Shown piece by piece: positions 1-8,236 of a stretch of 64,000 nucleotides of DNA. Each line of letters begins with the position of its first letter. Position 1 is the stretch's first letter. The position numbers and the translations under genes are program-made. The stretch is from NCBI RefSeq assembly GCF_003019815.1, contig NZ_CP027773.1, positions 3,359,001 to 3,423,000 of the forward strand, written 5' to 3'. The notes below the pieces were generated by a model. The model made no database searches. It was not told the DNA's origin and saw only the letters and a list, made by a program, of their open reading frames with translations. The DNA is from Variovorax sp. PMC12 (GTDB taxonomy: Bacteria; Pseudomonadota; Gammaproteobacteria; Burkholderiales; Burkholderiaceae_C).

Positions 1-1730
1 ACATCGCCACCGCGCGCATCTGGCAGTGGACCATCAGCAAGTGGAAGAACATGGGCCTGAACGCCGCGCAGGCGGAGGCCGCCGCGGTGGACGACAACGA
101 GCGCATCACCGCGCGCATCATGGCCCGCTACGAAGAGCGGCTGCAGGCCTACCAGAGCGTCGACTTCGACGACCTGATCGGCATGCCGCTGAAGCTGCTC
201 TACGAATTCCCCGAAGTGCGCGCCAAGTGGCAGGCCGCGCTCGGCCACATCCTGGTGGACGAATACCAGGACACCAACGCCACCCAGTACGAAGTGCTCA
301 AGGCCCTGGCCGGCGAGCGCGGCCACTTCACCGCGGTGGGCGACGACGACCAGTCGATCTACGGCTGGCGCGGCGCCACGCTGGACAACCTGCGCAAGCT
401 GCCGGTCGACTACCCCACGCTCAAGGTCATCAAGCTGGAGCAGAACTACCGCTCCACCAGCGCCATCCTGCGCGCGGCCAACAACGTGATCGGCCCCAAC
501 CCCAAGCTGTTTCCCAAGACGCTGTTCTCCGAACTCGGCGAAGGCGAGCCGGTGCGCATCGTCGACGCCGACAGCGAGCAGCACGAGGCCGAGCGCGCCG
601 TGGCGCGCATCGTCAGCCTGCGCGCGGGCGACGCCACCACGCAGGGCAAGCAGTACAAGGAATACCGCGACTTCGCCATCCTGTACCGCGCCAACCACCA
701 GGCGCGCGTGTTCGAGCAGGCGCTGCGCAAGGCGCAGATCCCGTACAAGGTGTCGGGCGGCCAGAGCTTCTTCGACCGCGCCGAGATCAAGGACCTGTGC
801 GGCTGGTTCCGCCTGTGGGTCAACAACGACGACGACCCGGCGTTCCTGCGCGCCATCACCACGCCCAAGCGCGGCATCGGCCACACCACGCTCGCGAGCC
901 TGGGTACCTTCGCCAGCCAGTACAAGCTGAGCCTGTTCGAGGCGCTGTTCAGCCCATCGCTGCCCAGCGTGATGCCCAAGCGCACGCTGGAAGGCATCCA
1001 CGAGTTCGGCCGCTACATCAACGACCTGGAATACCGCGCGCGCCGCACCATGGGCGCGGAAGACTCGCGCACCTTCATGCTCGACTGGCTGAAGGAAATC
1101 GACTACGAGAAGCACCTCTACGACGGCGAGGACAGCGAGTCGGCCGCGGCCTCGCGCTGGACCAACGTGCTGGAGTTCGTCGACTGGATGTCACAGCGCG
1201 CCGGCGGCACCATCGACGACACCTCGGGCGCCGACAACACCATCGAGACCGAACGCAAGAGCCTGCTCGAGGTGGCGCAGACCATCTCGCTGCTGTCCAC
1301 CATCAGCGAGCGCCAGCAGGACCAGGACGTGGTCACGCTCTCGACGCTGCACGCCTCCAAGGGCCTCGAATGGCCGCACGTGATGCTGATCGGCGTGAGC
1401 GAGGGCCTCCTGCCCTTCAAGCTCGACGACGACAACGGCCGCCAGCAGAAGGTCAGCGAAGACACGCTGCAGCGGCTGCAGGAAGAGCGCCGCCTGATGT
1501 ACGTGGGCATCACGCGCGCGCAGCGCAGCCTGGCGGTGAGCTGGACCAAGAAGCGCAAGCAGGGCCGCGAGATGGTGCCCTGCGTGCCCAGCCGCTTCAT
1601 CGCCGAGATGGGCCTGGACAAGGCCACCACCCGGGAAGACCCGCGCGAAAAACTCAAGGCGCTGCGCGCCGAGTTCGCGCGCAAGGCGCAGGACAGCGCG
1701 GCCAAGGCGGCCGCCGCCTCATCATCATGA
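1..1730 (+). CDS. rep: Rep/UvrD-type ATP-dependent DNA helicase, C-terminal part
   Basis: This is a superfamily 1A 3'-5' DNA helicase that unwinds DNA with ATP, probably Rep, which helps replication forks past bound proteins. The open frame enters from the left edge at base 3, so the start and Walker A (motif I) lie outside the window. Visible SF1 motifs run in order: DEYQDTN (motif II), GDDDQSIYGWRGA (III), LEQNYRST (IV), TLHASKGLEW (V) and RRLMYVGITRAQ (VI). The 1B/2B region between IV and V has normal length. The text after motif V (HVMLIGVSEGLLPF) resembles Rep more than UvrD or PcrA, but the symbol is a family-level guess. The Ala/Ser-rich C-terminus ends in TGA, which overlaps the ATG of the next gene (ATGA), suggesting translational coupling. 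Confidence 0.9.
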   Translation, partial: IATARIWQWTISKWKNMGLNAAQAEAAAVDDNERITARIMARYEERLQAYQSVDFDDLIGMPLKLLYEFPEVRAKWQAALGHILVDEYQDTNATQYEVLKALAGERGHFTAVGDDDQSIYGWRGATLDNLRKLPVDYPTLKVIKLEQNYRSTSAILRAANNVIGPNPKLFPKTLFSELGEGEPVRIVDADSEQHEAERAVARIVSLRAGDATTQGKQYKEYRDFAILYRANHQARVFEQALRKAQIPYKVSGGQSFFDRAEIKDLCGWFRLWVNNDDDPAFLRAITTPKRGIGHTTLASLGTFASQYKLSLFEALFSPSLPSVMPKRTLEGIHEFGRYINDLEYRARRTMGAEDSRTFMLDWLKEIDYEKHLYDGEDSESAAASRWTNVLEFVDWMSQRAGGTIDDTSGADNTIETERKSLLEVAQTISLLSTISERQQDQDVVTLSTLHASKGLEWPHVMLIGVSEGLLPFKLDDDNGRQQKVSEDTLQRLQEERRLMYVGITRAQRSLAVSWTKKRKQGREMVPCVPSRFIAEMGLDKATTREDPREKLKALRAEFARKAQDSAAKAAAASSS

Positions 1731-2206
1731 AGACGACGAAACTCAAGACCGCGATGCCGGCCGCGCTGCTGGCCGGTGCCGTGCTCGCGCTGTCGGGCTG
1801 CGCCACCGGGCGCGGCAACCCCGACTGCCCCACCGACGCGCGCGACCTGCCGCTGCAGTCGCTCTACGGCCGCTGGGAAGCACGCTTCGACGGCCTGCCC
1901 GCGGCGGCCGTGGTGCAGCTGGGCAAGCACCCCGACTACGACGGCGTTCGCGGCACCATCACGCGCAACGGCGCCAGTCCCGGCAAGGCGCGCATCGCGC
2001 AGCTGGCCGGCGACGTGGACGACGAGGGCGCGCTTTCCATCGACGAGTCGCAGGACGGCCGCGCCATCAGCGGCGTCTGGTCCGGCAAGCTGCAGAAGGG
2101 CTCCTGCGGCCGCGAATTCAGAGGAACGTGGCGCGACGCCACGGATGAAAGCACCCACCCGTTCGTGCTCAGCAAGACCGCCGCCCCAGAGGAAAAAAAG
2201 CCATGA
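1727..2206 (+). CDS. small outer-membrane-type lipoprotein, unknown function
   Basis: A 159-residue protein with a lipoprotein signal: a basic N-terminus (MKTTKLK), a hydrophobic stretch, and a lipobox LSGC placing the lipidated Cys at residue 25. The mature part holds about 130 residues with LYGRWEARFDGLP near its start and GVWSGKL and FRGTWRD near its end. This looks like a small beta-rich fold, but I recognise no family. The residue after Cys is Ala, not Asp, which favours outer-membrane sorting. The gene overlaps rep upstream and pldA downstream by four bases each, so the three are probably one transcript. A role beside the phospholipase in the envelope is inferred from position only. The frame is open far upstream, but that part is a shadow of rep. 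Confidence 0.75.
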   Translation: MKTTKLKTAMPAALLAGAVLALSGCATGRGNPDCPTDARDLPLQSLYGRWEARFDGLPAAAVVQLGKHPDYDGVRGTITRNGASPGKARIAQLAGDVDDEGALSIDESQDGRAISGVWSGKLQKGSCGREFRGTWRDATDESTHPFVLSKTAAPEEKKP

Positions 2207-3372
2207 CGACGAAACGACACCACATCCGGCTGCGCGAGCTGGCCGCCCTGGCCGCCTGCCTGGGCGGCGCCGCCGGCGCGCAGGCGCAGGCCGTCGACAA
2301 GCCCGCGAGCCCGCTGGCCGATTCGCAGCTCACCTGGCAGCAGTGCACCGCGCTGGGCGCCAACAACGAGGCACGGCTGGCCTGCTTCGACCGCTGGGCG
2401 CAGCAGCAGACGCTGCCCTCGGTGTCGGTGCCCGTGGCGCCGCCGGTGCTCGCGAGCACGCAGCCGCCGGTGGACGGCACGATCCCGGCCACGCGCGTGG
2501 TCTCGGTCGCCACCACCGAAGGCTGCCGCGACCGCCAGTACTCGGCGCTGTCGCGCTTCTGGGAGCTGGAGAACGCCACCGACTGCGGCACCTTCGGCTT
2601 TCGCGGCTACCGGCCGCTCACCGTGTCGGTCTCGGCCGCCACCAACAAGCCGCAGACGCCCACTTCGCCGTCGCCCGACCACACCGGCCAGCCCGTCGCC
2701 TACCAGGCCAACGAGATGCGCATCGGCCTGTCGGTGCGCACCAAGCTCGCCCAGGGCCTGCTCACGCAAGGCGACCCGGTGAGGAAAGACTCGCTGTGGT
2801 TCGCCTACACCCAGCAGTCGACCTGGCAGTTGTTCAACGGCGCCATCTCGCGGCCGTTCCGCACCACCGACCACGAACCCGAGCTGATGTATGTCTACCC
2901 GACCGACTTCAAGCTGCCCGGCGGATGGCGCTGGCGCTATTCGGGCCTGGGCATCGTGCACCAGTCGAACGGCCAGAGCCTGCCGCTGTCGCGCAGCTGG
3001 AACCGCGTCTACCTGATGGGCGGCGCCGAACTGGACGACCGCTTCACCATCACCGGCCGCATCTGGAAGCGCATTTCCGAGAGCGCCGCCAAGGACGACA
3101 ACCCCGACATCGCCGACTACATCGGCCGTGCCGAAGTCACAGGCCGCTGGAACCTCGATCGCGACAACCAGTTGGCCGTGACCGTGCGCAACAACCTGCG
3201 CGACAGCGGCCGCGGCTCGATCCGCCTCGAGTGGCTCAAGGCCATCGGCGACCCGACCAAGAGCAACCTGCGCTTCCACACGCAGCTGTTCTCTGGCTAC
3301 GGCGACACGCTGGTGGACTACAACCGCAAGCGCACGGTGCTCAGCATCGGCCTCAGCCTCGTGGATTTCTGA
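2203..3372 (+). CDS. pldA: outer membrane phospholipase A (OMPLA)
   Basis: An outer-membrane beta-barrel lipase that hydrolyses phospholipids appearing in the outer leaflet; known relatives are Ca2+-dependent and active as dimers. The 389 residues begin with a Sec signal (basic MTTKRHHIRLR, Ala-rich core, AQAQA cleavage area near residue 30). An N-terminal extension of roughly 120 residues precedes the barrel, longer than in E. coli OMPLA. The catalytic region is clear: HQSNG supplies the His and Ser of the His-Ser-Asn triad, and SRSWNRVY supplies the Asn, matching the E. coli spacing. The protein ends in ...SLVDF, with the terminal Phe expected of a BAM substrate. The start ATG overlaps the lipoprotein stop. 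nadE follows 25 bases downstream. Confidence 0.92.
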   Translation: MTTKRHHIRLRELAALAACLGGAAGAQAQAVDKPASPLADSQLTWQQCTALGANNEARLACFDRWAQQQTLPSVSVPVAPPVLASTQPPVDGTIPATRVVSVATTEGCRDRQYSALSRFWELENATDCGTFGFRGYRPLTVSVSAATNKPQTPTSPSPDHTGQPVAYQANEMRIGLSVRTKLAQGLLTQGDPVRKDSLWFAYTQQSTWQLFNGAISRPFRTTDHEPELMYVYPTDFKLPGGWRWRYSGLGIVHQSNGQSLPLSRSWNRVYLMGGAELDDRFTITGRIWKRISESAAKDDNPDIADYIGRAEVTGRWNLDRDNQLAVTVRNNLRDSGRGSIRLEWLKAIGDPTKSNLRFHTQLFSGYGDTLVDYNRKRTVLSIGLSLVDF

Positions 3373-3397
3373 CCTCTTTCATACGCAGACAAAACCA

Positions 3398-4255
3398 ATG
3401 AGCGCAGACCTCACCCCCGTCGACGACACGCAGCGCGAGATCATCGCGGCGCTGCATGTCGCGCCCGTCTTCGATGCCGCCCGCGAGCTGGAGCGGCGCG
3501 TCGACTTTCTCGCGAGCTACCTGAAGCAGACCGGCCTGAAGACGCTGGTGCTGGGCATCAGCGGCGGCGTCGATTCGCTGACCGCCGGCTGCCTGGCGCA
3601 GCGCGCGGTCGAGAAGCTGCGCGCCACCGGCCATGACGCCACCTTCATCGCCATGCGCCTGCCCTACGGCGTACAGAAGGACGAAGCCGAGGCGCAGGCT
3701 TCGCTCGCCGTCATCAGGCCCGACCGCACCATCACCGTCGACATCCGCCCCGCGGCCGACGGCATGCTCGCCGCGCTGAAGGCCGGCGACCTGAGCTTCC
3801 GCGACGCGGCGCACGAAGACTTCGTGCTCGGCAACATCAAGGCGCGCGAGCGCATGGTGGCGCAGTTCGCGGTGGCCGGCGCGCACGACGGCATCGTCAT
3901 CGGCACCGATCACGCGGCCGAGGCGCTGATGGGCTTCTTCACCAAGTTCGGCGACGGCGCGGCCGACATCACGCCGCTCACCGGCCTGAACAAGCGCCGC
4001 GTGCGCGCGGTGGCGCAGCTGCTGGGCGCGCCCGATTCGCTGGTCTACAAGGTGCCCACGGCCGACCTCGAGTCGCTGGTGCCGGGCAAGCCCGACGAAG
4101 ACGCCTTCGGCGTGACCTACGAGCAGATCGACGATTTCCTCGAAGGCAAGCCGGTGTCGGCCGAGGCGCGCGCGATCATCCTGTCCACGCACCGCAAGAG
4201 CGCACACAAGCGCGCGCTGCCCGTCGAGCCCCCGGCACCCGCCGCGCTCGGCTGA
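3398..4255 (+). CDS. nadE: NAD(+) synthetase, ammonia-dependent
   Basis: Catalyses the last step of NAD synthesis: deamido-NAD is adenylated with ATP and amidated with ammonia in the cytoplasm. At 285 residues it has the length of the short NH3-dependent E. coli-type enzyme and lacks the N-terminal nitrilase/glutaminase domain of long forms. The N-type ATP pyrophosphatase P-loop is seen as GISGGVDS around residue 52. Further matches to the family are GTDHAAEALMGFFTKFGDGAADI and KVPTADLESL. It lies 25 bases after pldA on the same strand and may be cotranscribed with it. Two GC-rich hairpins follow the stop codon. Confidence 0.95.
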   Translation: MSADLTPVDDTQREIIAALHVAPVFDAARELERRVDFLASYLKQTGLKTLVLGISGGVDSLTAGCLAQRAVEKLRATGHDATFIAMRLPYGVQKDEAEAQASLAVIRPDRTITVDIRPAADGMLAALKAGDLSFRDAAHEDFVLGNIKARERMVAQFAVAGAHDGIVIGTDHAAEALMGFFTKFGDGAADITPLTGLNKRRVRAVAQLLGAPDSLVYKVPTADLESLVPGKPDEDAFGVTYEQIDDFLEGKPVSAEARAIILSTHRKSAHKRALPVEPPAPAALG

Positions 4256-4262
4256 AGCTGGC

Positions 4263-4300
4263 GGCCACTCTGTGGCCGGGCCGCTCCTGCAGGGGCCCGG
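4263..4300 (+). terminator. possible terminator after nadE
   Basis: Two consecutive inverted repeats follow the nadE stop. GGCCAC/GTGGCC has a 3-base loop (4263-4277) and CCGGGCC/GGCCCGG has an 11-base loop (4276-4300). The only T-run (five T) lies about 25 bases further on, so this is not a textbook intrinsic terminator. It does separate nadE from the next cassette. Confidence 0.35.
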
Positions 4301-4342
4301 AGGGGCGCGGTGTAGACTGCTAGGTTTTTCGATTTGACGGTA

Positions 4343-5062
4343 ATGGTGCAAGCGTCACGGCGCACAGGTTTCACCGGTTCGCCGCTCGTGCGCTTGCTTT
4401 CCAGGCTGACCGACAGCGACGTCGGGCAACCCCGGCAGACGACCGCGGAGCGGCTGAGCCAGTGGTTCGGCTGGACCGACGACATCTCGCTGTCCGCGGC
4501 GTTGAACGCCGGCCCGGCGAGTTCTCTCTCCAGTGCAAAAAAAGCCTCCTCGAGCGCCGAGGAAGCCGAGTGCGCCCGCGTGCGCGCCGCGCTGACCAAG
4601 GCCATCGCCTCCGACGGCGCCGCCCCCGCGGACGCCACCGACTTCGCCCCGCTGCGCCAGCGCTACCTGGCCCGGCAACAGGCGATGGAAGCCGGCATCG
4701 GCCCGCTGCGCAGCCGCCTGCGGACCACGCTGGCGGGCCGTTCGCAGGCCATGGCCAAACTGGCGGCGGTCGACGTCGTGATGGAGCAGGTGCTGGCCGT
4801 GCAGGAACGCAGCCTGCTCTCGGGCGTGCCCGCGCTGCTGGAGAAGCGCTTCAGACGCCTGCGGCAGGCGGCGCTGGAGGCCCAGGCCGAACAGGCCACC
4901 GAACCGGCAGCCGATCAGACAACGCCGGCCCCATCTGCCGGTGCCGCGTGGCAGGACGTGTTCCACAAAGACCTCCAGGACGTGCTGCTCGCCGAACTGG
5001 ACTTTCGATTTCAACCGGTCGAAGGGCTGCTCGAAGCCCTTCGCATGAAGCAACCAGGCTGA
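4343..5062 (+). CDS. DUF3348 family protein, first gene of motor-like cassette
   Basis: A 239-residue soluble protein of the DUF3348 family, function unknown. The start MVQASRRTGFTGSPLVRLLSRLTDSDV fits the conserved N-terminus I recall for the family; an in-frame TTG nine bases earlier is the alternative. It has no signal peptide or membrane segment and is rich in Ala, Arg, Leu and Glu, probably helical. The C-terminus includes AWQDVFHKDLQDVLLAELDFRFQPVEGLLEALR. It is the first of four genes packed with 1-base spacing or overlaps (DUF3348, DUF802/MotA-like, OmpA/MotB-like, DUF2894), so it likely works with the membrane proteins that follow, perhaps as a cytoplasmic partner. That role is inference from context. 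Confidence 0.8.
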   Translation: MVQASRRTGFTGSPLVRLLSRLTDSDVGQPRQTTAERLSQWFGWTDDISLSAALNAGPASSLSSAKKASSSAEEAECARVRAALTKAIASDGAAPADATDFAPLRQRYLARQQAMEAGIGPLRSRLRTTLAGRSQAMAKLAAVDVVMEQVLAVQERSLLSGVPALLEKRFRRLRQAALEAQAEQATEPAADQTTPAPSAGAAWQDVFHKDLQDVLLAELDFRFQPVEGLLEALRMKQPG

Positions 5063-5063
5063 C

Positions 5064-7577
5064 ATGACCAGATTTCTTCCTCACGCTGTGTTCGCAGCGG
5101 GCTTGGCCGTCGTGGGCTGGGTCGCCGTCGGCTACGTCGGCGCGAACCCGCTGGCGCTGGCCGTCACCGCGCTCGTCGCCGCGTTCTATCTGATGGGCGC
5201 GCTCGAACTGCGCCGTTTCCAGCAGGCCACCGACACCCTGTCGCGCGCCGTGGCCGAACTGTCCGAAGCGCCCGCCAGCCTCGGCGCCTGGCTCTCCCGC
5301 CTGCCCGCCTCGCTGCAGAACGCGGTGCGCCTGCGCATCGAGGGCGAGCGCGTCGGCCTGCCCGGCCCCGCCCTCACGCCCTACCTGGCCGGCTTCCTGG
5401 TGCTGCTGGGCATGCTCGGCACCTTCCTGGGCATGGTGGTCACGCTCAACGGTACCGGCCTTGCGCTCGACAGCGCGACCGACCTGCAGGCCGTGCGCTC
5501 GTCGCTCTCTGCGCCGGTGAAGGGCCTGGGGCTGGCCTTCGGCACTTCGGTGGCGGGCGTGGCCGCCTCGGCGATGCTGGGCCTGATGTCGGCGCTGTGC
5601 CGGCGCGAGCGGCTGCAGGCCGGGCAACTGCTCGACAGCAAGATCGCGACCACGCTGCGCGTGTTCTCGCAGGTCCACCAGCGCGAGGAATCGTTCAAGC
5701 TGCTGCAGCAGCAGGCGCTGGCCATGCCCGAGCTGGTCGGGCAGCTGCAGGCGATGATGGCTGCGCTGGCACAGCAGAGCCAGGCGCAGAACGACCGCCT
5801 CATCAGCAGCCAGGACAGCTTCCACGGCAAGGCCGAGGCGGTGTACGCAGGCCTCGCCACTTCCGTCGACCAGTCGCTGCGCCAGAGCCTGACCGAGAGC
5901 GCGCGCATCGCCGGCGCGGCGATCCAGCCGGTGGTCGAGGCCACCATGGCCGCCATCGCGCGCGAGACCGCCGCACTGCACGGCACGCTCTCGCAGACCG
6001 TGCAGCAGCAGCTCGAAGGCTTGTCGAGCCGATTCGCGGCCACCACGGCCGGCGTGGCCGACACCTGGCAGGCCGCGCTGGCCGAGCACCGGCAGACGAG
6101 CGAAGCCCTCTCCGGCGAAGTGCGCGGCTCGCACGACCGCTTTGCCGAGACCTTCGCGCAGCGCTCGGCCGCACTGGTCGACAACGTTGCCGCGCAGCTC
6201 GAGCGCACCGTGGGCAGCGTCTCGCACACCTGGAGCGGCGCGCTCGCCGAGCACCAGCGCGTGAGCGAGAAGCTCTCGGCCGATTCGCAGCAGGCGCTGA
6301 CCGCCGCCGCCGCGACCTTCGAACAGCACTCGGCCTCGCTGCTGCGCACCGTGGGCCAGGCGCATGCCGAACTGCAGACCGACATCGCGGCGCGCGACGA
6401 ACAGCGGCTGGCCGTGTGGACGCAATCGCTGGCGGCGATGGCGGCAGGGCTGAAGGACGAATGGCAACAGGCCGGCACCTATGCGGCAGGCCAGCAGCAG
6501 CACTTGCTCGACACGATCTCGCAGGTGTCGTCGCGCGACGAGCAGAAGCTCGCTGCGTGGACGCAGTCGCTGGCTGCGATGGCGGCGGCGCTCAGGGAAG
6601 AATGGCAGCAGGCCGGCGTGCATGCGACCGGCCAACAGCAGCTGCTGCTCGATTCGATCGCGCAGATTTCGTCGCGCGACGAACAGCGCCTCTCTGCCTG
6701 GAGCCAATCGCTCGCATCGATGGCCGCGGCGCTCAAGGAAGAGTGGCAGCAGGCCGGCGCCCACACCACCGGCCAGCAGCAGCAACTGCTTGACGCCATC
6801 TCGCAGATTTCCTCGCGCGACGAGCAGCGTCTTTCCGCGTGGACGCAGTCGCTCGCATCGATGGCCGACTCGCTGAAGGAAGAATGGCAGCAGGCCGGCG
6901 CGCAGTCCGCGAGCCGGCAGCACGAGCTGCTCGAACAGGTGGCGCAGACCGCGCGCGAGATGTCGTCGCAGACCGACGCGCACGCCAAGGCCACCGTCGC
7001 CGAGATCGCCCAGCTGCTGCAGGCCGCCTCCGAGGCACCGCGCGCGGCGGCCGAAGTGGTCGCCGAGCTGCGCCAGAAGCTGTCGGACAGCATGGCGCGC
7101 GACAACGCGATGCTGGAAGAACGCAGCCGCATCCTCGAGACGCTTTCCACGCTGCTCGACGCGGTCAACCATGCCTCCACCGAGCAGCGCGCGGCGGTCG
7201 ACTCGCTGGTGGCCGCATCGGCCGAGGTGCTGGAGCGCGTGGGCGGCCGCTTCACCGAACAGGTCGAGGCCGAGACCGGCAAGATGACCGGCATTGCCGC
7301 GCAGATCACCGGCGGCGCGGCCGAGGTGGCGAGCATGGGCGAGGCCTTCGGCCTGGCGGTGCAGATGTTCAGCCAGTCGAACGACAAGATGGGCGCGCAG
7401 CTGCAGCGCATCGAGGCCGCGCTCGGCAAGTCGATCGCGCGCAGCGACGAACAGCTGGCCTACTATGTGGCGCAGGCGCGCGAGGTCATCGACCTGAGCA
7501 TCATGTCGCAGAAGCAGATCGTCGAAGACCTGCAGCAGCTCGCCAGCCGGCAGGCCGCGGTGGGCAGCGAGGCGTGA
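5064..7577 (+). CDS. MotA/ExbB-like membrane protein with long DUF802 repeat tail
   Basis: An 837-residue protein with about four predicted membrane segments in the first 180 residues (about 5-24, 28-47, 105-128 and 153-178), then a very long Ala/Glu/Gln-rich, probably coiled-coil cytoplasmic tail. The third and fourth segments carry GMLGTFLGMV and PVKGLGLAFGTS, matching the pore-lining helices of MotA/TolQ/ExbB stator proteins. The tail contains four 47-residue tandem repeats (RDEQ...W.QSLA.MA..LK.EWQQAG...) at about 444-631, corresponding to the repeat that defines DUF802. It starts one base after DUF3348, and its stop overlaps the ATG of the OmpA/MotB-like gene. A short 4-TM motor head with a long tail and a MotB-like neighbour is the plan of ZorA of Zorya defence; this similarity is architectural and not proven homology. 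Confidence 0.85.
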   Translation: MTRFLPHAVFAAGLAVVGWVAVGYVGANPLALAVTALVAAFYLMGALELRRFQQATDTLSRAVAELSEAPASLGAWLSRLPASLQNAVRLRIEGERVGLPGPALTPYLAGFLVLLGMLGTFLGMVVTLNGTGLALDSATDLQAVRSSLSAPVKGLGLAFGTSVAGVAASAMLGLMSALCRRERLQAGQLLDSKIATTLRVFSQVHQREESFKLLQQQALAMPELVGQLQAMMAALAQQSQAQNDRLISSQDSFHGKAEAVYAGLATSVDQSLRQSLTESARIAGAAIQPVVEATMAAIARETAALHGTLSQTVQQQLEGLSSRFAATTAGVADTWQAALAEHRQTSEALSGEVRGSHDRFAETFAQRSAALVDNVAAQLERTVGSVSHTWSGALAEHQRVSEKLSADSQQALTAAAATFEQHSASLLRTVGQAHAELQTDIAARDEQRLAVWTQSLAAMAAGLKDEWQQAGTYAAGQQQHLLDTISQVSSRDEQKLAAWTQSLAAMAAALREEWQQAGVHATGQQQLLLDSIAQISSRDEQRLSAWSQSLASMAAALKEEWQQAGAHTTGQQQQLLDAISQISSRDEQRLSAWTQSLASMADSLKEEWQQAGAQSASRQHELLEQVAQTAREMSSQTDAHAKATVAEIAQLLQAASEAPRAAAEVVAELRQKLSDSMARDNAMLEERSRILETLSTLLDAVNHASTEQRAAVDSLVAASAEVLERVGGRFTEQVEAETGKMTGIAAQITGGAAEVASMGEAFGLAVQMFSQSNDKMGAQLQRIEAALGKSIARSDEQLAYYVAQAREVIDLSIMSQKQIVEDLQQLASRQAAVGSEA
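6393..6956 (+). repeat. four 141-bp tandem repeats inside the DUF802 gene
   Basis: In-frame repeat units start at 6393, 6534, 6675 and 6816, an exact 141-base period (47 codons). Each begins with the codons for RDEQ and contains W(T/S)QSLA and EWQQAG. Units 2 to 4 are most alike. The flanking tail has looser related segments. The lengths are uniform with no frame shift, so selection keeps the protein repeat. Confidence 0.9.
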
Positions 7578-8236
7578 TGCGCGAGGACATCGACGAGAGC
7601 GGCCTGGAGCCGGGCGTGCCCGTGTGGGCCGTCTTCGGCGACCTGATGTCGGGGCTGCTCGGCGCGTTCGTGCTGATCCTGGTGTGTGCGCTGGGCATGC
7701 AGATGGAGCTCGCGTCCAGGCTGGAAACCGAAGTGCAGCAGCGGCGCGCCGAGGCGCAGCGCCGCGAGCAGCTCGAACAGGCGCTGGCGGGCCCGCTCGC
7801 GGCCGGCCGCGTGACGCTGAACAACGGCCGCATCGGCATCAGCGGCAATGTGCTGTTCGCCTTCAATTCCGCCGACCTGCAGCCCGAGGGGCGGCAGTTG
7901 CTCAGGAGCCTGTCGGCGCCGCTGGCCGCCTACCTTGGCAGCCGCGACGAGATCCTGATGGTCAGCGGCTTCACCGACGACCGGCAGATGCGCGGCGACG
8001 CGCGACGCTTCGCGGACAACTGGGAGCTGTCGGCCCAGCGCGCGCTCACGGTGACGCGCGCGCTGATCGAGGAAGGCATGCCGTCGTCGTCGGTGTTCGC
8101 GGCGGCCTTCGGCTCCGAGCAGGCGGTGGCGTCCAATGCCGATGCCGAGGGACGCTCGAAGAACCGGCGCGTGGAGATGGCGCCGACGCCGCGGCCGTCT
8201 TCCGCCGGCACCGCCAACGCGAAGCGCCGTGAATAG
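7577..8236 (+). CDS. OmpA/MotB-like stator partner, single-pass
   Basis: A 219-residue inner-membrane protein with one N-terminal membrane helix (about 16-38) and a C-terminal OmpA-like peptidoglycan-binding domain. The helix VWAVFGDLMSGLLGAFVLILV carries an acidic residue, Asp22, at the place of the proton-carrying Asp of MotB, TolR and ZorB. A short coiled coil (ETEVQQRRAEAQRREQLEQAL) leads to the OmpA domain, with LFAFNSADLQPEG and the C-terminal block RSKNRRVEM. The start ATG overlaps the stop of the MotA-like gene (TGATG), the usual order for a two-part ion-driven motor. The product is inferred to form the periplasmic anchor of a stator complex with that protein. Its stop overlaps the GTG of DUF2894. 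Confidence 0.85.
   Translation: MREDIDESGLEPGVPVWAVFGDLMSGLLGAFVLILVCALGMQMELASRLETEVQQRRAEAQRREQLEQALAGPLAAGRVTLNNGRIGISGNVLFAFNSADLQPEGRQLLRSLSAPLAAYLGSRDEILMVSGFTDDRQMRGDARRFADNWELSAQRALTVTRALIEEGMPSSSVFAAAFGSEQAVASNADAEGRSKNRRVEMAPTPRPSSAGTANAKRRE

Noticed and set aside
26..1726. A second plus-strand frame inside the helicase that is continuous with the lipoprotein frame.
   Set aside because: The helicase frame carries all motifs. The other is Arg/Gly/His-rich junk until the lipoprotein ATG at 1727.
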